Shown here in pieces: positions 1 to 9,200 of a stretch of 20,361 nt of DNA. Position 1 is the stretch's first letter, and each line of letters begins with the position of its first letter. Both the position numbers and the translations under genes were made by a program. The notes below the pieces were generated by a model, which saw nothing but the letters and a program-made list of their open reading frames with translations, did no database searches and was not told where the DNA came from. The DNA comes from Hepatocystis sp. ex Piliocolobus tephrosceles (Eukaryota > Apicomplexa > Aconoidasida > Haemosporida > Plasmodiidae): NCBI GenBank assembly GCA_902459845.2, contig CABPSV020000103.1, positions 1 through 20,361 of the forward strand, written 5' to 3'.

Positions 1-57
1 GTGATATATACACATTTATAAACAATTTTTTTTGTGTGTTTGTGCGTAACGTGTTAT

Positions 58-186
58 ATATAAATGAACGCTAATTAAACGAATGCAAATTAAACGAATA
101 CAAATTAAACGAATACAAATTAAACGAACACAAATTAAACGAACACAAATTAAATGAACGCACATTAAATGAACGCAAATTAAACT
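58..186. repeat. 15-bp minisatellite downstream of the helicase gene
   Basis: About eight head-to-tail copies of a 15-bp unit (consensus attaaacgaacacaa), with the cleanest copies at 73-87, 88-102, 103-117, 118-132, 133-147, 148-162 and 163-177. Copies differ at a few positions (aacg/aatg, acac/atac/atgc), so the array is old enough to have diverged. It begins about 100 bp past the stop codon of the RecQ helicase and probably lies in that gene's 3' untranslated or termination region. The rest of 1-287 is AT-rich and holds no gene I can support. Confidence 0.85.
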
Positions 187-287
187 ATTTTAAAAAAACG
201 ACAAAACAAACAAACAAACAATGTATGAAAGTATGCACATGCCAAACGTAAACCAAAAAATTTTTAATAAAACATACATAGCTCTCT

Positions 288-3200
288 TTAAATTTTTCTT
301 TTTTTTAACTGTCCCGATTCTGATAAATAGTCTGTAACTTGTTGATCACTTTCTTTATTGTTAAACATAAAAGAATCTAGTAAATCAAATTTTTTTTTTT
401 TTGTAAAATCAGATGCATTTCCTTCTATCGATGTATCTACATTAAACTGTTTTACATTGAACGAATTTTGATTATTTCTATTTATATTGTTATAACTGCT
501 AGAAATATTAGTATTACTATTGTTATTTATATTAACATTGGTGGAGATGTGGACGGGCATGTGTTGATCATATTGTGAACTATTTTCTTTAATGTTTTTT
601 TCAGAATACATATTTTTTGTTGGGATATTTGTTGGGATATTTGTTGGGATATTTGTTGGGATATTTGTTGGGATATTTGTTGGGACATTTGTTGGGATAT
701 TTGTTGGGATATTTGTTGGGATATTTGTTGGGACGTTGTTGTCTCCCGATGTATACATATAACTAGTAAACGTATCAGCGTTTGTACGTAATTTATTATT
801 ATACGAACTCGATTCTGTATGGTTAATAAACTTAGTTTGATCATATGTTTTATTGCTAAAATCATTTTTAACAATTTGTTTTAAATTTGTATGTTTATAT
901 TGTTCATTAGCTTGGTAGGTAAACTGATTTAATATGTTATTTGTTTTATTATTATTTATATGGATTACATTAAAATTTTCATCTTTGTTATTCACTCTGT
1001 TTATATTACGCATGCTGTTTGCGCCATTATAATAATTACTACCTTGACTATTATACATCTGTCCATACCTATCATTATTATTGTTACTATCATTATTATT
1101 GTTACTATCATTATTATTGTTACTATTGTTACTATTGTTACTATTGTTACTATTGTTACTACTGTTATTGTCAGTGATAACTTGATTCCTTATTACATTT
1201 TGTTTTACACCTTCTCCTTTATTTTTATTATAATTAAAATTTGATATAAAGGAGGAAAATGTTTTAAGACTTTCACTCCTCGAGTCATTATGTGTAGTAG
1301 TCATATTATTACACCCATTCGTATTACCACTTCTACTACTATTTACATTAGTATTTATTTCTCGGTCCTGGGGTATGTTTATATTTATAGGCAATTCATG
1401 TAATAAACAAAACCCTCTAATACCTGATGTTATTTTTTCTAAGAAACTGTTTGGACAAACAGGTGAAATATTATCTACATACTTTCGTATAATATATACC
1501 TGCGTTAATCTTTTTTTACATATATCTTTTAATGGTTGATCTGATATTAATTGAAATGGAGGTATATTTTGTTTTCTTGCTTCTAACATTCTTGTTCTTA
1601 ATGCTAATTTCATTAATGAATCAAATATTTGTTGCTCTGTTAATTTTATTATTTTATCTTCTTGTTCATCTAAAAGTTTATTTTTATCATAGTTATAATA
1701 AGCATACTTATCCTCCTTTGTATCCTTTGTATCCATTTTATTATTAACATTATTATATTCTTTATTGTTATTTGTTTGTACCCCTTTAAATAAAATGTCT
1801 GTTTTTTTGTTCTCTTCTCTTTCTGTATGTTTATACGCATCAAAGAAATGGTCACATTCGTTTTTTTTATCATCGATAAATATAACTTCATTTTTATTGC
1901 CACTACCACTAACAATGCCACTACCACTAACATTGCCACTACCACTAACATTGCCACTACCACTAACATTGCCACTACCATTTACATTGCCACTACCACT
2001 TACATTGCCACTACCACTAACATTATAATTTTTACTGTCCAATCTATACAAATTTCCACCATCAAATGATGGTATGTTCTCATCCGTCCAATCGTTTGAA
2101 TAAATACTTTTTTTGTGTTTTAAATTATTCACTGCCTCTCCAATTATATTATTATTACTACCAATTTTATTACTATATTCTTTACTTTTAGATGTATTCA
2201 ATTTTGCTTTTGTTTTTTTTTGTTGATTTTTATCATTATTAATCAAAAAATTTGGTAAACGTGTTATATATTTTTCATCCGAACTAATAAACTCTTCTCC
2301 TTTTTTAGTAATTCCTATACTTAAATAACTTAAAACAGTACCACCATTTAATGTTTCTTTTATAAATTTATCATTTCTAGCTACTTTAATAAAAGCTGAC
2401 CACCATGCAACTGGTTTATTTTTCCCTTCTCCATATTCTTTCAGTTTATGGTAGTCTTTCTTTATAATAGGAGCTTCTTTACTATTAACAAGTATTTTAC
2501 AAATAACAGAAGATCCAGTTTTTCCTTTTAATGAATTTATACAATTTAATAAAACTCTTAACTCCTTTGTTACATCTGTCCTATTTTCCATAATATCTTC
2601 AATAAAAGAAGATACAATTTTTTTTCTTATAAGAAGTAAATCACTTTGACAATTATCACATTTTGAACATAAATACATATTATATTTTTTTACATAAAAA
2701 CATATACCTTCATTAGATGGATCATCAAATACATCTATATCCATTGTTATAACAGGCTCTTCATTAAAATAATTATAAATTTTTTTTCTTCTACAACCAG
2801 TTGTATAAACAAAATCTGCTGCATCAGTAAACATTTCAATAATATGTTCAACTCTTTCAAAATTTGTATTTATTAAATTATTTGCTGTATTTTCTCTAAG
2901 TAATATATTTTTTATTTTTGCTTCATCATTTAAATTAAAAAATAAAATGACTTCTGCATCACTATTATCTCTTCCTGCTCTACCTACTTGTTGTACATAT
3001 GCTTCTAACGATTTAGGAAATCCGTAATGAATAATTTTTCGTATGTCTGGTTTATCTATACCCATCCCAAATGCCACTGTAGCTACTATAATTTGTACTT
3101 CATCTTTTAAAAATAATTGATGTCCTTCCATTTTTAAATCGTTAGACAATTCAGAATGATACATACGAACTGATAAATTATATTCAGTTAAAAAATCATA

Positions 3201-4100
3201 TATAAGTTTACAATCATTTATTGTATTTACATATATAATTGTAGAATTATTAGAACAAACTTTTGAATTATCAACAAATCTATTAGTTCTTTTTATACGT
3301 TTATCTGTTGGTAAATCAAATATAGTTTTAAAATCTTCATATAAATTATTTTTTTCTATTACTCGATAAAATAAATTTTTTTTATTAACACTAGATCTTA
3401 TCCTTAAACAATTAACTACATCAAATTTTAAAATTTTTAAAATATCATCCTCCACATTATGTGTACATGTAGCAGTTAAACACATAAAAGGTATTCCTCG
3501 CAAAATATTTCTCAACTCATATAATCGTCTGTAAGATGGTCGAAAATCGTGTCCCCATTCAGACATACAATGAGCTTCATCTATTGCTATTAAAAGAATT
3601 TTTTTTTTTATCAAATTAAATAAATCCTTATGTTTTAATGCATATTCAGGACTACAATACACAATTTTATACTTTCCTAATTTTATTTCTTCTACTATTT
3701 TGGAATTATTCATTTTTTGACCACTTCCTAAAAATATTGCAGATATTTTTTTTCTTATTAAATTATCAACTTGATCTTGCATTAATGAAATTAGTGGAGA
3801 AATAACAACTGTAAATTTATTATTAGCTATACTCAAAAGTGATGGAATTTGGTAACATAATGATTTACCCATACCTGTAGCCATAACAAGAAATGAATTT
3901 TTTTTCTGATAACAAGCATGTACAGCTTCCAATTGAAAGTTTTTTACATTTTTAAAACCAAAATGTAATTTTTGAGCATCTTCCACTTTTGTTTTTATCT
4001 CCTCTATACTGTAGTTAGAATTGCCTTCATTTTCACTACTTTCTTGTTCTGTTTCTGAACTGTTACCTTTTTTTTTTTTTACTTCCAAAAATTTTAACAT
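288..4100 (-). CDS. WRN: RecQ-family ATP-dependent DNA helicase (WRN-like)
   Basis: A 1270-residue 3'-5' DNA helicase, expected in the nucleus in recombination, replication-fork repair and genome stability. Seen in the protein: motif 0 near residues 46-56; Walker A MATGMGKS (73-80); motif Ia (VISPLISLMQDQ, 99-110); DEAH (174-177) followed by the RecQ aromatic-rich loop; motif III TAT (209-211); motifs V/VI ending QVGRAGRD (371-378). Zinc-binding cysteines are at 436, 478, 481 and 484, a winged-helix RQC region spans about 495-605, and an HRDC-like segment about 820-902. Low-complexity tracts follow: NVSGSG units (693-735), Asn/Ser runs (979-1010) and ten [IV]PTN units (1123-1161). There is no WRN-type exonuclease domain, so the symbol rests on Plasmodium naming and remembered synteny with beta-COP. 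The N terminus begins just before the helicase core. The ATG at 4100 is the first in the open frame. RecQ identity is very secure; assignment to WRN rather than BLM is less so. Confidence 0.95.
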   Translation of the reverse strand: MLKFLEVKKKKGNSSETEQESSENEGNSNYSIEEIKTKVEDAQKLHFGFKNVKNFQLEAVHACYQKKNSFLVMATGMGKSLCYQIPSLLSIANNKFTVVISPLISLMQDQVDNLIRKKISAIFLGSGQKMNNSKIVEEIKLGKYKIVYCSPEYALKHKDLFNLIKKKILLIAIDEAHCMSEWGHDFRPSYRRLYELRNILRGIPFMCLTATCTHNVEDDILKILKFDVVNCLRIRSSVNKKNLFYRVIEKNNLYEDFKTIFDLPTDKRIKRTNRFVDNSKVCSNNSTIIYVNTINDCKLIYDFLTEYNLSVRMYHSELSNDLKMEGHQLFLKDEVQIIVATVAFGMGIDKPDIRKIIHYGFPKSLEAYVQQVGRAGRDNSDAEVILFFNLNDEAKIKNILLRENTANNLINTNFERVEHIIEMFTDAADFVYTTGCRRKKIYNYFNEEPVITMDIDVFDDPSNEGICFYVKKYNMYLCSKCDNCQSDLLLIRKKIVSSFIEDIMENRTDVTKELRVLLNCINSLKGKTGSSVICKILVNSKEAPIIKKDYHKLKEYGEGKNKPVAWWSAFIKVARNDKFIKETLNGGTVLSYLSIGITKKGEEFISSDEKYITRLPNFLINNDKNQQKKTKAKLNTSKSKEYSNKIGSNNNIIGEAVNNLKHKKSIYSNDWTDENIPSFDGGNLYRLDSKNYNVSGSGNVSGSGNVNGSGNVSGSGNVSGSGNVSGSGIVSGSGNKNEVIFIDDKKNECDHFFDAYKHTEREENKKTDILFKGVQTNNNKEYNNVNNKMDTKDTKEDKYAYYNYDKNKLLDEQEDKIIKLTEQQIFDSLMKLALRTRMLEARKQNIPPFQLISDQPLKDICKKRLTQVYIIRKYVDNISPVCPNSFLEKITSGIRGFCLLHELPININIPQDREINTNVNSSRSGNTNGCNNMTTTHNDSRSESLKTFSSFISNFNYNKNKGEGVKQNVIRNQVITDNNSSNNSNNSNNSNNSNNNNDSNNNNDSNNNNDRYGQMYNSQGSNYYNGANSMRNINRVNNKDENFNVIHINNNKTNNILNQFTYQANEQYKHTNLKQIVKNDFSNKTYDQTKFINHTESSSYNNKLRTNADTFTSYMYTSGDNNVPTNIPTNIPTNIPTNVPTNIPTNIPTNIPTNIPTNIPTKNMYSEKNIKENSSQYDQHMPVHISTNVNINNNSNTNISSSYNNINRNNQNSFNVKQFNVDTSIEGNASDFTKKKKFDLLDSFMFNNKESDQQVTDYLSESGQLKKRKI
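618..734 (-). repeat. 12-bp coding repeat, [IV]PTN units in the helicase tail
   Basis: Ten tandem 12-bp units (plus-strand consensus atttgttgggat) encode [IV]PTN tetrapeptides at residues 1123-1161 of the RecQ helicase. Units are almost identical at the DNA level, apart from two Ile-to-Val variants and a final PTK. That points to recent slippage or unequal exchange and not to selection for a fold. Confidence 0.9.
1071..1166 (-). repeat. Asn/Ser low-complexity coding repeat in the helicase tail
   Basis: Trinucleotide-type repeat (att/act on the plus strand) encoding a run of Asn with interspersed Ser and Asp at residues 979-1010 of the helicase, arranged as SNN units and then NNNND units. It is typical of the unstructured Asn-rich insertions in Plasmodium proteins. 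Confidence 0.85.
1896..2024 (-). repeat. 18-bp coding repeat, NVSGSG units in the helicase
   Basis: Seven tandem 18-bp units encode NVSGSG hexapeptides (one NVNGSG and one IVSGSG variant) at residues 693-735, in the linker between the RQC region and the HRDC-like segment of the RecQ helicase. The Ser-Gly part is built from the same ccacta/ccactg DNA as the pure Ser-Gly tract in the neighbouring beta-COP gene. Confidence 0.9.
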
Positions 4101-4116
4101 TTTTTTTTAGCGTGGT

Positions 4117-4169
4117 GGTTGATGGTTGATGGTTGATGGTTGATGGTTGATGGTTGATGGTTGATGGTT
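4117..4169. repeat. 7-bp G-rich tandem repeat (GGTTGAT) just upstream of the helicase start
   Basis: Seven perfect copies of GGTTGAT plus a partial copy, 17 bp upstream of the helicase ATG and so probably in its 5' leader. The plus strand (the template strand for this gene) carries eight regularly spaced GG pairs, which could in principle form two-tetrad G-quadruplexes. The mRNA sense would read ATCAACC. The unit has the same length as the Plasmodium telomere heptamer GGGTT[TC]A but not the same sequence. Confidence 0.9.
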
Positions 4170-4619
4170 AGTGACTGGAAGGAAGGATGAAAGATGCTTT
4201 TTTTTTTAACCGAATGGGATCACAACGATGTTGTAGTTATTTTGTGGTATGTCTTTGTTTGCTCACTATTTTCGTACGTACGTACTTACGTATGTTTTTT
4301 TTTTTCAAAAGTTGACAATTAAAAAAAAAAAAAAAAAAAAAAATTGACAAGTTATAGAATTTTGACAATTTTATGGTTTTATACATAAAATTTATACGGT
4401 ATTTTGTATGTATATATTTAACAATGTGCTTAGACATACATTTTATGTGTATAAATATACACATATGTGAATAAAAAAAAAAAAAAAAAAAAAAAAATAG
4501 AAAAAAAACAGAAAAAAAACAGAAAAAAAACAGAAAATGCATGTAATCACAATCGGTATATAAATATGCGTTCATAAATTAGCAAGTTTATTATTAATAC
4601 AATGTAAAAGGTTTATCAT

Positions 4620-4789
4620 TTTAAAAAGTTGAACACATTAAAAAGTTAAATACATTAAAAAGTTGAATACATTAATAAGTTAAATACATTAAAAAGTTGA
4701 ATACATTAATAAGTTTATTACATTATAAAATTTAGAATTTTAAAAAGTTTATTACATAACAAAATTCATAATTTTAAAAAGTTAGATGA
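4620..4789. repeat. 17-bp AT-rich minisatellite
   Basis: Ten consecutive 17-bp units (consensus attaaaaagttgaatac), starting at 4620, 4637, 4654 and so on to 4789. Divergence increases towards the right-hand end. It lies mid-spacer, roughly 520 bp upstream of the helicase start codon. Confidence 0.85.
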
Positions 4790-4933
4790 AAAAAAAAAAA
4801 AAAAAAATAATAATAATAATAAAAAAAAAATAAAGATATATTTTAACATCTTCAACATTCAATACTCAATGTTCAGTATGTATGTCTTAGTAAATAATGT
4901 AAATACATTCTTTAATATATTTTACGAATTGTG

Positions 4934-4969
<36 letters not shown>

Positions 4970-5040
4970 GTTTTATATACATACGCATGTAACATATACA
5001 TATTTAACGTTTTAAGCACATATGTATAAGGTATATATAT

Positions 5041-5160
5041 TTATTGTATTTCGCTAGGTAAAGCTTTAACATTGCTTCTATATACAAACTGTTTAATGGG
5101 TTTTTTTTTATAAATATTTTTAGCAAACATAACATCCTGTTCATGCTCAACAGGAGAATT
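5041..5160 (-). CDS. Possible small unidentified protein or terminal exon
   Basis: An open frame on the minus strand runs from 5160 to a TAA at 5041-5043. Its only internal ATG (5130) would give 29 residues, beginning MFAKNIYKKK and ending KALPSEIQ. Codon choice looks Plasmodium-like: only about five of 29 codons end in G or C, against about a third in the overlapping frame. Local GC (roughly 27%) exceeds the surrounding spacer. I do not recognise the peptide. It could be the last exon of a small gene whose upstream exons I could not place, a short independent gene, or chance. A poly-A run of 20 lies directly upstream on the sense strand (5175-5194), so frame continuity there is uncertain. 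A 7-bp inverted repeat (5135-5141 with 5149-5155) lies inside. Confidence 0.22.
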   Translation of the reverse strand, partial: NSPVEHEQDVMFAKNIYKKKPIKQFVYRSNVKALPSEIQ

Positions 5161-5741
5161 TTAAATATGTTTTCTTTTTTTTTTTTTTTTTTTTGCATAA
5201 ATAATGCTTTTCTTTTTTATAAACCAAAATAACTTTATTTGACAGATTTTTGACCCATTTTTTGTTACTCATATGTTTAGTCACATACACATTTGTATAT
5301 ATTTACTTTTTGTATATATTTACTTTTTGTATATATTTACTTTTTATTTATATTTACTTTTTATTTATATTTACTTTTTGTATATATTTTTTTACCGATT
5401 CATTTAATCACGTTTATTACACATGCTAGCTAGCACAGTCATTTTTATAATTAACTAGGTGCTCAAAGCTACATTTTAAAAATAGTTAATTTATTTATTT
5501 TTTTCTAAAGTATAATTTAAAAAAAAATTAAAAAAAAAAAAAATTTACAATTATGTACGCTTCTTTAAATGTATATGCAATCATGTACATACGTGTGAAA
5601 GTAACTGACCTATATTTGACACACAAACAAAAAAATCAAATGAAATAAAAAAAGGATAGTCTAGAATAAAATAAAATAACTCACTAAATAAGTAGGGTGC
5701 TTTCTTCCTCAAATATGTAATAATAAGTAAAAAAAAAAAAA

Positions 5742-5785
<44 letters not shown>

Positions 5786-5957
5786 GTTAAATGGTTAAGT
5801 GGTTAATTGTTAATCTTCTTTTTAATAACTCATTTTGTGTATATTGAAAAAAAAAAAAAAAAGGTACATATGTATGTATTATATATGTATATATTTATAT
5901 AAATGTATATATACGTGCACATATTTTAGTTGCAAAAAAAATGCTATAAAATTAGCA

Positions 5958-6173
5958 TTATGTGCTTATTCCCGTCTGAACCAACGTAATTTTATCACCT
6001 AGGCTAAGAGCAATTCCCTAAAAAAAATAAAATATGTAAGACATAATGTATAAAAATGTAACGTAAAAAAATAAGTAAATTGTTGGTCATATGGGTGTGA
6101 TAAAAGTTGCAAACGAATTAATGTGTAAGTATGTATGTACTAATACATATGTTTTTTTTTTTTTATCCAAGTG

Positions 6174-6225
<52 letters not shown>

Positions 6226-9200
6226 CGTATGTATGTATGTACGATTACATACCTGTGTCCTACTCCTAACTCTAATACTTCCGGATAAAACACCTTCCGA
6301 ATTTTTCTGAACTGACATATTAACTAACGAAACTTCTCCAAATATACTTCTTGAAAATAAATTGACAGCAAAAAAAGCTGAGTTATTTACTAAGCATTTT
6401 AAATCTTCTAGTGTAGATATGTATGATATATATATATCAATCTGACTAATGTTACTTTGTTCATGTTGGTTTTTCATTTCTAATTCATAATACTCTAAAG
6501 GCATAAATCTATCTACTATTGTCATGTTCGTATGTTTTATCACTAGCTTCAGTAGTTCAAAGGGGTCCCTAAAAAAAAAAAAATAAGAAAAAAAAAAAAT
6601 AAAAAAAAAAAAAAAGGCAATGACAGAGAAATAGCAATACATGGTAATTGAACGAACAAACGAATGTATGCACAATGATATATACTGGGCTCTCACCGTA
6701 TCGACGTGTTTATATTTATTTTATTTTCCCACTCGAATTCAGACCACATAGAACGAAAGAGGTGTGACGAAATAAAAGAAGCATTTGTGTAGTCAATCAT
6801 ATTTATATTAAACTCATTTAACACAAGGTAATTTTTATTTAAACTATTTTTTTTTTTTTTTTCATAAAAAACATAACCGAATATGACCCCAGTTTCTGTT
6901 GTATGTATTTTTACACTAATTTTGAATTTTTTTTTTTCATTTGGGGCTAAATTAAAACATGCTATTTTATCGATAGGTTTAAGATTACCATGTGTAGATA
7001 GATTAATATAAATATTTTGTAAATATACTCCTGACTGATTATAAACATAAAATTCTATAACTAAGTTAATATTAGAAATTATTGAACATGCTTCTATATA
7101 AATATCATCATCAGTACCTGTTAATTTTTGAGAATTATTTAATTTTGCTAAAAATAAAGAAGAATAATTATAATTAATGGAAGGATATTTAAATTCATTT
7201 TCTTCAAATAATATATCATTATTTAATATATATTTTAATTTTATATTTTCCATATTTTCATTTATATTTATGTCTTCTTCCTCTTTTTCCAACATATTAT
7301 GTACATTTTTTTTTTCCTTCAATACTCTAAAAAATATACTATCGTCAACATTTTCTTTTTTTTTTTCATTATTTAATAAAGCTAATGTATTATTTTGTTC
7401 ATGTAAAGCGATAAGATTATTATTTTTATCAGTTGTATGATCTTCATTTGGGGTAAGAATAAAACTAGAACTATTATTATCATACTTATCATCAAATAAA
7501 ATACTTGTTTTGTTTTCTTTACCTGTTTTAATTATACTATCTTTTTTTTTATTATTATATGAATAACCATAAATACTATAATATTTTTTTTCTTCTGTAT
7601 GTAAAAATGTTTCGTAATATATATCTCCACTTAAAAATGTTTTTATTATATTTCGATTTTTTTCATTTTGTATTTTTGCTTTATCAACCACTTTTAAAAA
7701 TAATTTTAAGCATTGATTAATTCTTATTAAATTACTGTCATTTTCATAAATGCTAATAGTACATTTCGAATTTTTATGAGCAATAAATTTTATTATGCTG
7801 GCTAGTATGTATATTGACTTGTTTCTGAAAATGTTCATTTTTTTAACAAACAATTGATTATCATTGTTTTCGACAGTTGTGCTGTCTTCTTGAACATTTG
7901 TACCGTAGCTCCCTAATTTTGTATCATTATCTTTAATATTTATGTTTTTATCTACCACTTCTGTGCCACTGCCACTACCACTGCCACTACCACTACCACT
8001 GCCACTACCACTGCCACTACCACTGCCACTACCACTGCCACTACCACTACCACTGCCACTACCACTACCACTACCACTCGCCTTGCTTAACAACAGTTTC
8101 AAATACAACTTCGTTATACAAACACATAAAACGGACAAAAGTAAATCATCATTTGTACATAATATATCGTACCCAAAAGAATGAAAAGTATTATTATTGT
8201 TATAATTATTTTTATTTAATATAGTATCACTATTTGTATGTGTTTTTATAAAAGCTTCTGTGGCATATGTACCATCTTCTAATATAACAGTTTTTGTGTG
8301 TATGTTGGATGGTGATGCATTTAAATTATAATCCATAACAATTCTTTTTTGAAATTTTTCATTTTGTATTTTATTTATAATACTTAATTCTATGTTAGTA
8401 TTAAAAATACCATATAAATTTTCATAAATTTTATTTAAAAATTCAAAAATAGTATTATTATCATGCATACATTGACCTAATACCCAAAAAAAAATTCTTA
8501 AAATATTATTTTTTTTACAATTAAAAAGAGAATCAATAATTTTTTCTATAATATTATTTTCATTCATTTCATTAAATGTTAATGTTCTTATACATACTGC
8601 TGCTTCATAACTTATATCGTTCTGTTCATCGTTGATATAAATTAATAATAAATCAACTATGCCTGTTTTTATACATTCATATGGATATATACTACAAATA
8701 TGTTGCAATGCTTTTATTAATAATTTTTTATAATAAATTGTTTCATTTCTATTTGTTGTTGTACTAGTTAACTTATAAGAGTTATTTGTGCTATTATAAT
8801 TATAGGAACTTTTTTTTTCCTTCCCATAATTATCATCACTTGTTCCACCAATAACATCTCCATTATTTATATTGCTATTATTGTTAGTACTGTTATTGTT
8901 TATGTTAGTATTGTTATTGCTCATGTTTGTACTTGTATTATTGCTCATGTTTGTTGTCATATTTATTCCAACATCATTTCTTGATACACCACCTCCTACA
9001 ACTCCCTTATGTACTTTTTTCATATTTTGTGTAGCTACTATTTGATCATTCAACTTTAATAATTCTTTTTTTAATACATTTAAAACTAAATGTACATTTC
9101 TTTTTGTCAATACATGTAAAACTAAATTCAAAATTTTAATTTTAATATCTTTAGATGGAAAATATAAAGCCCTTAACAAATCCATAGTAAAATGCTCCAA

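Larger units (their letters stand above)
4101..5957. other. Intergenic region between the helicase and beta-COP (tandem minus-strand genes)
   Basis: A 1.86-kb spacer: 5' flank and probable promoter of the helicase on the left, 3' flank of beta-COP on the right. It holds a 7-bp G-rich repeat (4117-4169), poly-A runs (4321-4343, 4471-4497), a 17-bp minisatellite (4620-4789), a long T run (about 4937-4966), a short coding-like minus frame (5041-5160), AT-rich repeats of tgtatatatttacttt type (about 5296-5390), and a 40-base A run (5744-5783). A perfect 10-bp palindrome GCTAGCTAGC lies near 5426. I see no tRNA or recognisable conserved protein here. Confidence 0.7.

Noticed and set aside
1765..2069. 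Plus-strand Leu/Pro- and Thr-rich frames opposite the helicase
   Set aside because: They are antisense shadows of the NVSGSG repeat and lack any conserved feature.
4117..4169. Interstitial telomere repeat
   Set aside because: The heptamer GGTTGAT differs from GGGTT[TC]A in at least two bases per unit and no canonical telomere unit is present.
5170..5272. Minus-strand frame beginning MSNKKWVKNL at 5272
   Set aside because: It runs into a 20-A tract and then stops. Changing the A count by one does not connect it to the better frame at 5041-5160, because a TAA intervenes at 5161. It is probably a chance frame.
7942..8184. Plus-strand frame encoding a Pro-Leu repeat
   Set aside because: It is the antisense shadow of the Ser-Gly tract in beta-COP.
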